DNA of 64,000 nt from Litsea cubeba (Eukaryota > Streptophyta > Magnoliopsida > Laurales > Lauraceae). The position numbers were made by a program, and so were the translations under genes. The notes under the pieces are model-generated. The model was not told the origin of the DNA. It did no database searches and saw only the letters and a list, made by a program, of their open reading frames with translations. The stretch is taken from the NCBI GenBank assembly GCA_012931725.1, contig CM022949.1, positions 2,834,939 through 2,898,938 of the forward strand. The letters run 5' to 3'. Within the stretch, counting starts at the first letter, position 1; each line of letters starts with the position of its first letter. This document shows, piece after piece, positions 22,432 to 34,500 of the stretch.

Positions 22432-22830
22432 ATTGTCATATCAAAGTCCCTTTTTAAGAAAACCGTCCCCCTACCGAAATTCCTCACCTCCCCTCTCTTC
22501 CAATAGACGATTCTTCCTCCATCGCAAATGGCTAGACCTAGCCCTTCTCATTCGCATCTCCTCCTTCGTCTTCATCTCTCCATCTTCGCCCATCCTCTCT
22601 CTTTTCCGTCTTCATTTTTCTAGACCTCCTCTTTGTTTGTCTCTCCGGCATCTCCAAAGCAGCGAGCACATCCCCTGTCTTCTCCATTTTCATTTTTCTG
22701 AACTTCCTCATCTCCAAAACAACTGACCCATCCTCTGTCTTCTCCAAAGCAACGAGCTCATCCACTGTCTTCTAAATCTTCATTTTTCTGGACCTCCTCT
22801 GTCTTTGTATCTCTGGCATCTCCAAGGTAC
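22432..22830 (+). other. CT-rich leader with internal repeats, probable 5' UTR of the CACTA gene
   Basis: Pyrimidine-rich DNA contains repeats of CATTTTTCT(A/G)(G/A)AC(C/T)TCCTC and CATCTCCAAAGCA words (about 22610-22830) and ends in a donor-like AAG-GTACTA at 22826. It resembles a leader exon. The ORF in it is not protein-like. Confidence 0.4.
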
Positions 22831-23004
22831 TAAATTTTTTAGGGTTTTATGGATTTTCTGTTCGAATTTTCTCTTTATCTTTTGTGAGTTTGAGTTCTCA
22901 ACTGAATATGAGAATCTGATGAAGATAGGATATGGGTTTCAAGTGGGTATTCATGGGAGTAAGAGCAGATTTCAATAACACTGATTTACTAAAACTATAT
23001 GAAG

Positions 23005-23121
23005 AAGATTTCTTCATGTTAGGAAATGGGTTTCATATGGGGTACCAGTCAATGTGCAACAGCACTTCCATCCAAGTGCGCTGTACTAAGAGAAATCCAT
23101 TTCCTAACATGAAGAAATCTT
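23005..23121. repeat. Perfect 25 bp foldback with 67 bp loop
   Basis: The arm 23005-23029 (contains TTTCTTCATGTTAGGAAATG) is the exact inverse complement of 23097-23121. Inward the pairing extends about five more pairs with one G-U. Part of the arm (TGTTAGGAAATGGG) occurs a third time at 23121-23134. It lies in the presumed intron of the CACTA gene. In RNA it would make a stable hairpin. Confidence 0.9.
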
Positions 23122-24471
23122 GTTAGGAAATGGGTGATTCATGAATACCACAGACAAGCCAAAAGTGGCTTCAAAATTGCTAAGGTATGAAATCATTTAA
23201 AACTGTTGGTTGCTATAAATTAATTGATCAAGCACGGGCTCAACGCGGTAGTATATATTGAGTGTCAAATTTTTTCTTTTTTAATGTTACATAGTTCTTG
23301 ATAATGTATCTCACAGCCATATGCCTGATATGTTAATATGTGCCATCTTGAAATATCGATGCTTTGTCTCTGTATTTTCTTTCCAAACTCACACAGCTCC
23401 TCAGTGATTTACGATGATTATGAACTTTGTTTGTAACACACCCTTTCTTTCTTTCTTTTTTTTTTCCTTTTTTCAATTCTTATAGCTCTTCCTCTGCCAG
23501 TTGGTGACTGGATTTCATCCGGCCGGGCTGGTGATATATAGTTTTGAATTAAACTTATACTTCTCACAGTTAATTTTTTTTTCTTACAATCTACAAAAGA
23601 TATTGTACCCACAATCTTTTATTAAGATTATCTTTAGTCCTATAGCTCCATGATTTCTTGGCTATGCATAAACTCTTTACATATTTCTTACATATTTCTA
23701 AGGTTGATCACCACTGTATTTCTAGGCCATATGATTGCCTTATGCCACAGTGCAGCCTACATTAAGCATGGACACAGAGTAAAATACATGGGCGGATTTT
23801 GAGACGTTTTTGGTGAATGACAGCTATATTTTGGCAGCCATTTGATGGGAATTTTATGAAATTTTGAGGAAAAAATCAGGAAATAATCGTTTTTGGTGGT
23901 GTAGATTTTGTGACTTTTTTCTTGCAATAGGGTTTAGATTTGTAGCCGAGAGGATGAATGAAAAAACCAAAGAAATAAGGAATGCCTAAGGATTTCAAGC
24001 CTTCTGAATGGGTGAATGGATTTACCCTTTTGTTTCTTCTTGATATGCTTGACGAGTGTGTGTGGAAATATTTGGATGGAACATTTTATGTCACATTACA
24101 TTTGTGGTTTTCCATTTGCCATTATTTCTCAAGTGGGTATCTCTAACAATGGCTTGGGTCTCAAGTCTCCTCTGTATGGTAGTGCCTAACAATCAAAATA
24201 TTTGGAAATGTGGGTTTGGAGGGTCACGATGAAGCATCAGCTATAAAGAGAGAGCCTATCTATGACCGAGACTTGAGGAGAAAACCCACATTGATTTTCA
24301 AACATTTGCATTATGCAGCCCCTTACAATGATGCATGTCATAGACCTGATGGCAGCCCCCCTTAAGAGAAAGGCTTGGCTCAGTAACTAGGAAAGAAAGC
24401 CATCCAGTATTAGCACGCTGTTTTTTTGCTATACATGTTGGCCCTGTCTTAGCATCTTTCATTTTTCTGCC

Positions 24472-24705
24472 TTGTGCTTTGAAGTCTATCTAGAATGGGA
24501 CATTTTAAAATTCATACAAGCCACTCAACAATGGAGGCGGATTCTTTCAATGCCATTAAGTGAGCACAAGAAAGCTCTAACCCTCCTTGGAGGTTGGCCA
24601 ACCTTGAAAAAAATTAGGAAGATGGATGAGTCATCAATTGTGTCATACCTTCATATTCCAAAAAATTGGAATAAGAAGGCAGATTCTTGGTCAAATGAGT
24701 ATTGA
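24472..24705 (+). pseudogene. Unidentified ORF in CACTA interior
   Basis: The 77-codon reading includes ATQQWRRILSMPLSEHKKAL then TLLGGWPTLKKIRK. Nothing is recognised. It precedes the Transposase_24 exons in the same orientation, and could be part of the same gene or an unrelated relic. Confidence 0.3.
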
Positions 24706-24943
24706 GAAGTGCTTTGGTTGTGAGACAATTAATGCCTTTGTATTAGAATCTGATTTTCTTTGATAAAGAGGAGTTTACTGCCTTCATTCCCTTGATTCAT
24801 TTCTCACTAAATGAAAGGGCATTAGATGGTGGTTTTTGTATATATATACACTTTTATCTTATCTACATAAGTTAATGTGATTCCCCTTCTGGATGTTATC
24901 AAATTCTCAAATACTAATATCATACTTTTTTTTCATGTCAAAG

Positions 24944-25430
24944 TGCCTAAAGAGAGGAAGGTCAGAAGAGAGACAAGGTGTCTCAATATAGTAGGTAGAT
25001 ATTTGATTGAACTACCTACTATTATATTAAACGATAAGAATCAGCCAATTGGACCAAAAGAAGATTCTTGGGGACGATGGCACGAAATACTCATTTACTT
25101 CCTCTCACACTTGATAGCTGGCATGAAGTGGATATGAAAAAGAAAGATGAACTATGGTAAGAAGTCACGGTAATGTATATTAATGACGCTTATTTTATTT
25201 AGCAATTCTAATTCGTGGATACGTTTATCATTATAATAACATGCATTTGATGCAGAAAAAATATATCATTCATGAAGATGCTAAGAAATGGGTATTTTCT
25301 ACCATTTCATCTGCTATGCGTATGTGGAAATGTCGTTTGAAAGCCAAGCATTTCAAGAAACACACAAGAATATCAACATGCCTTAAAGATCGACCAAAAA
25401 CAGTGCCCATGGAGCAGTGGGCTTTTAATG
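24944..25430 (+). pseudogene. TNPA-like transposase exons (Transposase_24, Ptta/En/Spm)
   Basis: Exon one reads RRETRCLNIVGRYLIELPTI then ILNDKNQPIGPKEDSWG, then after a one-base shift MARNTHLLPLTLDSWHEVDM then KKKDELW, ending at a donor (ATG-GTAAGA, about 25158). An acceptor (TTTGATGCAG, 25256) leads to KKYIIHEDAKKWVFSTISSA then MRMWKCRLKAKHFKKHT. This order (NxxxQPIG, LARN, W..V....K..LW, KFII.....KWV......W...K..LK..HF) is the plant Ptta/En/Spm transposase domain, a DNA-binding protein that acts on the subterminal repeats of CACTA elements. The frameshift and missing N-terminus make it a pseudogene. The splice signals are good. Confidence 0.8.
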
Positions 25431-25469
25431 GATATGGGCTTTTAAAAATCTTCTACTTTCTTATTTGAC

Positions 25470-27120
25470 CTCTTTTCTTTTATAGTCCCTTTGGAATGAC
25501 CCTTCAACCACACTTTAATAGTAAATTGAATTTAGCAGACAGGAAGCCTCTTCTTTCCTCTTTTCTGTCTGGGCTTCTTTTCTCCTTTTGCCCTTTTGAG
25601 ATTTGAAAGCGAGTATGAGAAAAGGCCTTTTGTTTTGGAGTTAGGGTTACATCAACTGTGTACTAAAGCCTTGTACCAAAAAAAAAAAAAAAAAAAAAAA
25701 AAAAACTGTGTACTAAAGCAGGTGGTTAGAAGCCTAGGTTTCTCAACCACACAATGGATCAGCTGCAGGAAGTGATTCATGCGTTCTCCAAATTCGTCCT
25801 TGCTATCTCTGATAATGTGGGACTAGTGTAGAATGCATCACCTTATTGATGCAAGAATTGGAGAGAATAAGAGAAGGATTGACAACATTGGTTAACATGA
25901 ATCAACTCACGTGATGGCTCCCAGACTTGGAGAACCCAACATTGGGATTTACCAGACTTTGATGTAATTGGATTGTAGATTTTTTTTTTTTTTTTAATTC
26001 TTTAGATGCCTTTTCTTTCACTTGCTTCCTCATCTTCCCCTGAGGATTAAAAAAAAAAAAAAAAACTAGGATAAAGGACTTTTGGGTTTGGGATTACCTC
26101 AAGATCCCATCAGATAATATTTTCCCTTAATATGAAGGGAGCATAAAAGGTTTAACAGTCTCTAAAGCCTTTGATAAAGCACTTTCTTATTTCAGTTAAC
26201 AGTAATTAATTGTCTGATGAGCATGAGAGGTTGATGAAGCACTGGTCTAACTTTTGTATATCAAGTTAGTAATTTTTACTTTTGTATATCATTCCTGGAA
26301 TCCATTTATCTTCTATATGCTGATTTTATGTTCATGACCTACCACCCTAGTCACTTTGTTCAAGATCCTTTTCCTTTTGCATGTTTTTCCACAAAAGGTG
26401 AGTCTAAGGTCTTAGCTGTGCATGAACTAAAGGGCTGGTTTTTTCAAATCTTTATGAGTGATTAAGAGAATCCACGTTGCCTTATCCTGAGATAAAAAAA
26501 AAAAAAAAAAAAACAGAAAAACTCCATATGAGGTTTGCACAAAAGGCCTTAGCCTGGAGATCCAGATTTCCTATAACTAGCCCCACTAGATTCTTAGTAG
26601 AGGCATAACTAGTGAAAGAGGCCATTATCTACCCAGTGCAACATGGGCCCATTCTGAGAAAGATAGAATATGATGATTTGGGGCACTGCCTATGACAAAT
26701 AACTGTCTAAGAACAGATGATAGGTTGTCCAATTAGATGCATAAAAATACACTTGCTTGTCTGTGAATTTCTCATGACAAAAGTCCCAAAGGCACGTTGA
26801 CATTATGCTCCCTTCGACCCAACCGTTTATGAATAGAAGGGTCTTCTATTGGGACATGAAAGTGAAAGTGCCTCTGAAACGTGTGTGTAGAATTTTTCAT
26901 GAACATGACGTCTCCTTAAGATAGGTGAGTTTGGATCTTCTGATGTCCGATTCTTTTAATGCCAGTACTATAAATTCATCGTTGGGGCCATGTAAAAAAA
27001 ATCTCAACTGTTTGGTTTCTTTGTTATATCCTATTGTTTGTACTGCCTTTTTCTTATTTATTGGATAATGTCCTCTTTTGTCCAGCTTTTGTACATATTT
27101 TTGTTTAATTAATATTCTTT
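25470..27120 (+). other. Probable last intron of the CACTA gene
   Basis: This non-coding stretch lies between the transposase exons and the terminal exon. It contains poly(A) runs at 25678-25705, 26049-26065 and 26493-26512. The first is flanked by a 16 bp direct repeat (see separate entry). Confidence 0.45.
25654..25719 (+). repeat. Very short retroposed insert with 16 bp target duplication
   Basis: AACTGTGTACTAAAGC occurs at 25654-25669 and again at 25704-25719. Between them lie only CTTGTACC and about 26 A residues. Target duplication plus poly(A) is the mark of LINE-machinery retroposition; only eight bases of the source RNA were copied. Confidence 0.8.
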
Positions 27121-27125
27121 TGCAG

Positions 27126-27218
27126 GTTCTTCAAAAGGAGAATCATCAAGAGGAGAATAATGTTCAAGAGGAGAATAATGACGCTGAAAGGGGCGGGATT
27201 GATGCAGCAACACTCTAA
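27126..27218 (+). pseudogene. Terminal exon of the CACTA TNPA-like gene
   Basis: An acceptor (TTTTGCAG) is followed by VLQKENHQEENNVQEENNDA then ERGGIDAATL and a TAA. The Glu/Gln/Asn-rich tail is normal for the C-terminus of Ptta/En/Spm transposases. It lies about 260 bases before the subterminal array, consistent with being the last exon of the element. Confidence 0.55.
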
Positions 27219-27475
27219 GGAAAATGAAGACATGTATTTAAAGTTACATTGACTTTTCAATTTATGTTTTAACAATATTATACATCCTAAGTTGTGTATG
27301 ATTTTAATATTTCAGATAATGTTCAAGAATTTTAATATTTTGGATGTCTCTGGATTTGTGGATGTTTTGATTGAATGAACTAATTTTGTGGATGTTATAT
27401 TTGGATGAATTGATTTTATGCATTATTTGAGAGAAATTATTGCAAATGCGATATGAAATTGAAATGTAGCATTGC

Positions 27476-27768
27476 AACGGTTCAATAACCATTGTAAAAT
27501 ATTATATTTTTCATAATAGTGTAAACCGTTGCAAATGTTATTTCAACTGTTGCAAATGGAACCATTAGCAACAGTTATAATTGTTGCATCTTGCATGATT
27601 TTGCAACGGTTAACAACCGTTGCAAAATCATCTAAATAAATGTTGCGAAAATTATTTGAGCTGTTGCAAAGTACTCATATTGCAACACTGTTGGCAACGT
27701 TTATGACCTTTGCAAAATGAATATAGGGCAACGGTCGCATGACCGTTGCAAAATAAATATAGGGCAAC
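27476..27768. repeat. GCAACGGTT subterminal array, left piece
   Basis: Dense copies of GCAACGGTT and its inverse AACCGTTGC (27476, 27525, 27602, 27618 and others) lie up to the Tekay insertion. They are continuous in motif with 39811-40276. Confidence 0.85.
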
Positions 27769-28099
27769 TGTGAGACCCCACCCCTGGTGGGCCCTCAATG
27801 TGAATTTGAATACTATATATTAGCCTAAGTATTTTAATTATGGGACTTAGTGAGGGTAGTTATGTATTTTCCTAGGGTTAGTCTAGTGGTGTAATTAGTA
27901 GAGTCAATAGGGGGTCTTTTGTTATTTTTAGAGTTAGGGAGTTTGTTAGAGGCCCTAGCTAGAGTTTTGTATTTACTATAGGGGGTTTGCACCAAAGAAT
28001 CTTCTAGAAGATCACCTAAAGACCCAAATACCCTCTACCCTAACCCTAATCCTATTCCAACCCCAAGGGCAATCTTGTCCCTAACCCAAAAACCCAACC

Positions 28100-28107
28100 T
28101 ATATAAA
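28100..28107 (+). promoter_or_regulatory. TATA box in 5' LTR
   Basis: TATATAAA is followed within 35-50 bases by a CT-rich leader, the usual layout of the U3/R border. The identical box in the 3' LTR is at 36514-36521. Confidence 0.6.
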
Positions 28108-28879
28108 CAAAACCCTCCCCTGCCCAAACGAGTACTGTTCATCTCCTTTTTCCTTTCTCTCAAGTTTCAATCTCTTCTCTCTTCTCCTTCCCCAATTCTC
28201 TCCAACGAACCCTCATCTTCCCCTCCAATCTCTCTTTTCTCTTCCTCGCCCCAGAAATCCCTTAACAGAAGGCCAGCCGAGATCGACCTGCACCATAAGA
28301 GCTACTGTCGAGACCTTTTCTCTTTTTCCCTGTGGTTTTCTCTCTTTTCCTTCTACCTTCAATTGATCAAGGCAAGTGCACTGTGCTGGTAGTCTAGATT
28401 GCATGTTTCCTTCCTTTGATTTGCAGTAGAATTCCAATTTGTAATATATATGTTTAGATCGATCCTTGAGCATGTTTGTTTGGTTCCTTTGGCCATTGAT
28501 GGATGGGATTACCTCATTTGGATGATCAATGGCTGGTTGATGATGGGTGGATGATGTAGGAATGATTTATTTTGCTTCTGTAATGGTCTATGGAGAATCC
28601 CGGAAGAATTGAGTCACGGGAATGAGTTTCCGGAGATGGAATGACAAGAACCCATCTCGCAGTATTGAGATCGGAATCGAAGTAGGACCACCCTTGGTAG
28701 ATCAGGACCCTACGTCTATGTGAGGGGGCCTGTGCGACCAGGGGGTGCTACTTGATCTGGATTTTGATCAGAGGTGGACCACCATTCCTGTGCTTAATGA
28801 AGAGAAGTTGTATCTTGTCGCAGAACTGGGTTCTGTAACAGAACACAACACTGATAGGAGAGATGGACAGAGTCCAGCG

Positions 28880-29420
28880 ATGGCCGAGCTCAGCACTTGC
28901 AGAGCCCAGCGGTTGCCGAGCTCAGCATTAGTGCAGCTCAGCAACTGCCGAACTCAGCACATGCAGAGCCCAGCAGTTGCCGAGCTCAGCGTCAGCGCAG
29001 CCCAGCAACTGCCGAGCTCAGCACTGGCCGAACTCAGCATTGGCCGGATTCAACATTAGCCGAACTCAGAGTTCTGCCGAGCATAATGGTTAGGATGAGA
29101 TTCACGTTTAGCCGAGCTAAGTGTCTAGGCCGAGCTCAGTGCTCAAAGCCGAGTTCAGTGTTACGGCCGAACTCAGTGTTATGGCCGAACTCAGTGTCTT
29201 ACTGAGCTCAGTGCCAGACCGGGTTCCGTGCCAGACCGGACTTCGAGCTTAGCCGAACTCAGTGCTTAACCGAGCTGAGAGCTAAACCAACCTCAATGCC
29301 CTGCCAAGCCCAATGCATTTTCCCGAACTCAGCTGGGTGATCCAACTGAGCTAGGCCCTTTGCCGAACTGAGTTGGGTAGCCGAACTGAGTATTCAATTG
29401 AGCTCCATTGCTTAGCCGAA
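28880..29420 (+). repeat. GCCGA(A/G)CTCAG short-word array in 5' LTR
   Basis: More than 20 copies of an ~11 base word (GCCGAGCTCAG, GCCGAACTCAG and variants) are spaced 12-30 bases apart. The same array occurs in the 3' LTR at 37290-37835. Spacing is irregular, so it is not a simple tandem repeat. Confidence 0.85.
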
Positions 29421-31396
29421 CTCCGAGATGGATTTCCAAAAAGGTGGGATTTCAACAAAGGAGACTGAACCTGGGACATTTCTTCCAGCCAGAATTCCTA
29501 GTGCGCACGGCCAACCACCCAGGCCAGGGGGTTAGCCGAACTCACAGGAAGTCCTGGACAATCAGGCTTTGCCTGCAGGATGTTTTTCCTTCTCTGGACC
29601 CAGTGTGCCGAGCTGACCGCCCAGGCCAGGAGGTCGGCTGAGCACACTGTGTACAGTGACGATCCCCAGATTCTAATTTCTATTGTTGCAATCATATGTA
29701 GGGCCTACTGACCATTCAAATAGACTTCCATCACTGTGCCAGCCACGAGTCAATGGTACGGCTCAACCTTGACTCGTGGGGTCCACTAATTAAAGTCCAG
29801 GTTATGTAATCTAAGATGATTCGACCTTTATACGTTACCGAAATGATGCATATAACTTCTAAGCACCAAACACAATATTCCTTAGCATCTGTGGTTTCAC
29901 TTAAAGATCGAATTACCTGAGATGGACCTGTATCCGAAAGTGGACCATTTACCTAGGTTGGACTGTTGCTATCTCCCTATGATTCGTGTACTTGGAGATT
30001 CATCTCCCTCATACTATGACTATCACTCTATTGTCCTTATTATTGCTCATACCTGTTAATTAAATGGAAAATGGGGGACCTAAACCTAGGAATACTTAGA
30101 GGTGACCCGGTAATCTGATTTGGTGGATCATTGACCCGTGTCTGTGGCTAGGCGGGCCCTTTTTATGGCCTAAGTTGGATGTGAATTACCCTAGAATGGA
30201 GAGGTTAGATTGTATGGGCTTGTGAACCATTATGGACGTAGATGGATCATATGTCATTGAACATGGACTTGTATCTCATATGGATTGTTATAGACCAGGC
30301 CAAGTATTTGGGGGGCCTTGGTATGGATCCAATGATGGAATTGGACTTGGATTATGATCCACAGTTTATGTTGAGTACTTGGACCTCTTAGGGACTTTTG
30401 TTAGGACCTTGTTCACGCAAGGCAAAGCCTAGACAGACACAGACCCTTATTGTTTCCGAGTCGGCATAGACATTCACTGAGTTGATTTAAGCTCAGCCAG
30501 TTGGACTGATCATCACTGGTAGGAGCTATTGAGATTTGTTGTGTGGCTATCATGATGAGCACTGTTGGGACGGACGGTGTGATGCCGGTTCCGGTCGTTG
30601 TGGATGATGTTGATGATATTTTGCAGGGTTAGTAATCCCTAGCATTAGCTTAGGATCCCTACCGCGACTGTGTTCAGTATGGGAGGGCCGCGGCGTAATA
30701 TCCCGCGGTGACCAGCTTATGTGGATGTGCCATATTGTGTAGGTTTATTACTGTTATGCTTATTATGATTCTACATTGTTATCTTGCACGACTGCATAGC
30801 ATATGTACCTTTGTTACTCTCTTAACTTTATACATGTCTCTACTCATTTTGATGCATACATTCTATATTATCTGCATATTGTGACTTGCCAGATCTTTAG
30901 ATCTGACACACTCTTGGTGCTTAGGTCTTGACCCCGAGTTCGAGGGCGATGCGTTCGCACTCGTTGAGGTGCCCGTAGCAGGCGACTACGGATGGGGACA
31001 GGCCGACCATGAGGTCGAGCCGGTGATTGGAGAGCCTACACCTGGGGTTGAGTGATATCTTTATTTTGGGATTTTTGAGAGAGTCTGCTGTAGTGAGAGG
31101 GTATTATTGTAATTAACTTTGGTTTTATATCATTGTCACATTTAGGCTGGACTTCAGCCCATTTATATTTGATACATGGATGATACCTTATGCTTCCGCT
31201 ATCTCTGATATGGCTTCCGTTATACTATCATGCTTCCGCAATTAACCATTGTTACTATGTTGATGAAAAAGTTTTAAATTGGACCTCACTGCGGACCTAC
31301 GATCTTGGAAGTTCTCGGATTTTCCGGGAAGTAGCGCGCCAATTTTGGTACTTTGACGATTTTCTCGGCATCCGGAATTGGGGCGTTACAATTTTA

Positions 31397-31408
31397 TGGT
31401 ATCAGAGC
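31397..31408 (+). promoter_or_regulatory. Primer binding site, tRNA-Met type
   Basis: TGGTATCAGAGC lies six bases after the 5' LTR. It is complementary to the 3' end of initiator tRNA-Met, the usual primer for this lineage. Confidence 0.9.
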
Positions 31409-31559
31409 GGGCAAGTCTCTAGGAAATAAAATACACTAGAAACTTTAGGACGTAGTGAGGATCTCAGTGTGGGGGTACGTATAGGGTCGATGGATCGGGT
31501 AGAATCAGTGTAGTCCTAAGTATTGGACTTAAACTAACCTAATTTCTTTCTCTTGACAG

Positions 31560-34500
31560 ATGTCTAGAGAGGGTTCTCCATCACATATGATACCAGTAGC
31601 CGGTAGTCAGCCAGACTTCGAGCAGCGTTTCCAGAGGTTCTTGCAGGCCTTCCTCGTTTCCCAGGAGGCCCAGGCGTCGGCGCAGCAGCAGCAGGCCGAG
31701 GATTTTGCCCAATTCCAGACGCAAGTCTTGGACATCATGGACAGAGTGGCTCAGCCAGGCCCAGCAGCGGCATCCGTTCGGGAGGCAGACCCGAACGTCA
31801 TATTTGAGAGGTTCCTCAAAAGAGGACCGCCTGAGTTCACTGGCGCCGATGACCCGCTGGTGGCCGATGAATGGATTGTGCGGATGGAGAAGATCTTCAA
31901 GGTCTTCGAGTGCACCGGTCAGCAGAGAGTGCAGTTGGCCGCTTACATGTTCCGGGGAGTCGCGGAGGACTGGTGGAGGACCATTCAGCGTCATTTCGAG
32001 ACGATAGGAGACGAGATCGCTTGGACTGCATTCAGGGCGGACTTCCTTCGGAAGTTCATACCATCTCACGTCAGAGACCGCAAGCTGCGGGAATTTCAGG
32101 CGCTGGTGCAAGGCAGCATGACTGTCTACCAGTATGAGGTTCGCTTCACCCAGCTTTCTCGTTTTGCAGAGGCTCTGATCACACCTGAGTCCGAGAGGAT
32201 CCGTCGGTTCGTCGATGGGCTGAGAGACGACATTCAGCTTAACATGTATTGCATTGAGATTCACACTTATGAGGAGGCTTTGAGGAGAGCTTACTGGGCA
32301 GAGGAGCGTCTGCAGCGGATAGAGGCCAGTCAGCAGCAGAGGCGAGTTAGAGCCGCCTTGGTCAGACCGCAGCCCTTGCCCATACAGCAGCAGCCATTTC
32401 AGAGACAGAGGCCAGCAGGCCAGGCCAGGCAGCCTCAGTATCAGCGGCAGCCTCAGCAGCAGCAGCAGCGTGGGCCCAGAGTATGCTATGACTGTGGGGA
32501 GACAGGACACATCTCCAGATTTTGCCCATTCAGAGGGGGACAGCCTCAGGCCCCGATGCTTCAGCTTCCAGCACCACCGAGAGCACCAGCTCCAGCTCCA
32601 CCCGTTCAGCAGATTGCACCGGCACCCCAGCCACCTCAGCAGCAGTACCGTGCCCAGCAGCAGGCACGTGGACCCCAGCAGCAGAGACCTCAGGCCGCAG
32701 GTCAGGCATTCGCACTCACACATGAGGAGGCCGAAGCTGCAGGGAACGTCGTCGAAGGTACTCTTTCTATTTGTGATCAGATTGCTAGAGTATTGTTTGA
32801 TCCTGGTGCGACACATTCCTATGTGTCTTCTGCTTTTGCTTTAGTTCTTGGTGGGGTAGGAGAGGAGTTGCCTTGCACGCTAGTTGTGTCTACGCCCGTG
32901 GGCAAGAGGGTAGTGTGTCAGACTTACCACCCCAGATGCCGAGTGCAGATCGGGGAGTACACTATGTTTGCAGATTTGATCGTGTTACCCATGCATGACT
33001 TCGACGTTATCTTGGGGATGGATTGGTTGGCCAGATATCGAGCGGTGATGGATTGCTTCGAGAAGATAGTCAGACTCACCATCGACGGTTCAGACGACAC
33101 AGTCGAGTTTGTAGGCGAGAAGAAGCCACGCAGTACCAGATTGATTTCAGCACTGAAGGCTGAGAGGCTAGTGCGATCAGGTTGCGAAGGCTACATCGCA
33201 TTCATCTCAGATGACAAGAAGTCCAAGGGAGTCGAGGAGATCCCAGTCGTTTGCGAGTTTCCAGACGTGTTTCCCGACGAGATCCCAGGATTGCCTCCAG
33301 TCAGAGAGATCGACTTCACCATCGAGCTTGTGCCAGGCACCGCACCGATTTCCAGAGCTCCTTATCGCATGGCTCCAGCAGAGCTGCGAGAGTTGAAGAC
33401 CCAGTTGCAAGAGTTGATAGACAAGGGCTTCATCAGACCGAGCATGTCACCTTGGGGAGCACCTGTGCTCTTTGTGAAGAAGAAGGATGGATCGATGAGG
33501 ATGTGCATCGACTACAGGCAGCTGAACCAGGCAACAGTGAAGAACAAGTATCCTCTTCCCCAGATCGACGACCTTTTCGACCAGCTTCAGGGAGCGCAGT
33601 ACTTCTCGAAGGTGGACCTGAGATCGGGATACCATCAGCTGCGAGTCAGAGAGCAGGATGTGCAGAAGACAGCGTTTCGTACTCGTTACGGACACTATGA
33701 ATTCCTTGTGATGCCGTTCGGGTTGACGAATACGCCGGCAGTGTTCATGGCCCTGATGAACAAGATCTTCGCCCCGTACCTCGACAGCTTTACGGTGGTG
33801 TTCATCGACGACGTGTTGGTCTACTCCAAGTCCAGAGAGGAGCACGAGCAGCATTTGAGGACGTCTCTACAGTTGCTACGTGACAACCAGCTGTACGTAA
33901 AGCTCAGCAAGTGCGAGTTCTGGTTAGAGCAAGTAGTCTTCCTCGGACATATCATCTCCAGAGACGGCCTAGCTGTGGATCCAGCAAAGATCGAGGCAGT
34001 AGTGAACTGGGAGAGACCGAAGAATGTTACAGAAGTTCGGAGTTTCCTTGGCTTAGCAGGCTACTACCGCAGATTTGTCAAGAGTTTCTCTTCGATTTCA
34101 GCCCCTTTGACCAAGCTGACAAGGAAGGACGTACCGTTCGTATGGACCGATGCATGCGAGGACAGCTTTCAAGAGCTGAAGGAGAGACTGACGTCAGCAC
34201 CGATCTTATCTTTACCTTCTGGTACAGGCGGTTTCGTTGTCTTCACCGATGCTTCAGGGACCGGTCTCGGTTGTGTTTTGATGCAGGAGGGTAAGGTCAT
34301 CGCCTATGGATCTCGCCAGCTGAAGGAACACGAGAAGAAGTATGCTACTCACGACCTGGAGCTTGCAGCAGTCGTGTTCGCATTGAAGATGTGGCGGCAC
34401 TACCTCTACGGAGAGAAGTTCGAAGTCCATTCAGATCATCGCAGTTTGCAGTACCTGTTCACTCAGCATGACCTCAACAACCGTCAGAGGCGTTGGATGG

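Larger units (their letters stand above)
27769..31390 (+). repeat. 5' LTR of Tekay element
   Basis: It begins TGTGAGACCCCACCCCTGG and ends GGGGCGTTACA. It contains the promoter (TATATAAA at 28100), a pyrimidine-rich transcribed leader, and a 550 bp array of GCCGA-CTCAG words at about 28880-29420. 3622 bp is long for an LTR. ORFs inside are not genes. Confidence 0.95.

Noticed and set aside
21616..24400. Left terminus of the second CACTA element
   Set aside because: No CACTACAAGAAAT-like end with ATA before it, and no GCAACGGTT array, was found upstream of the transposase gene; the element is reported as 5'-incomplete.
28075..29205. ORFs in the 5' LTR (105, 104 and 102 codons) and their copies in the 3' LTR
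   Set aside because: They lie in LTR leader and GCCGA-word arrays. Their Ser/Pro- and AELS-rich sequences follow from the DNA repeats.
31581..32816. 411-codon minus-strand ORF opposite the Tekay gag
   Set aside because: It is the antisense shadow of the gag/Gln-rich region (CAG repeats read as Leu/Cys-rich). It has no domain, and the opposite strand explains the openness.
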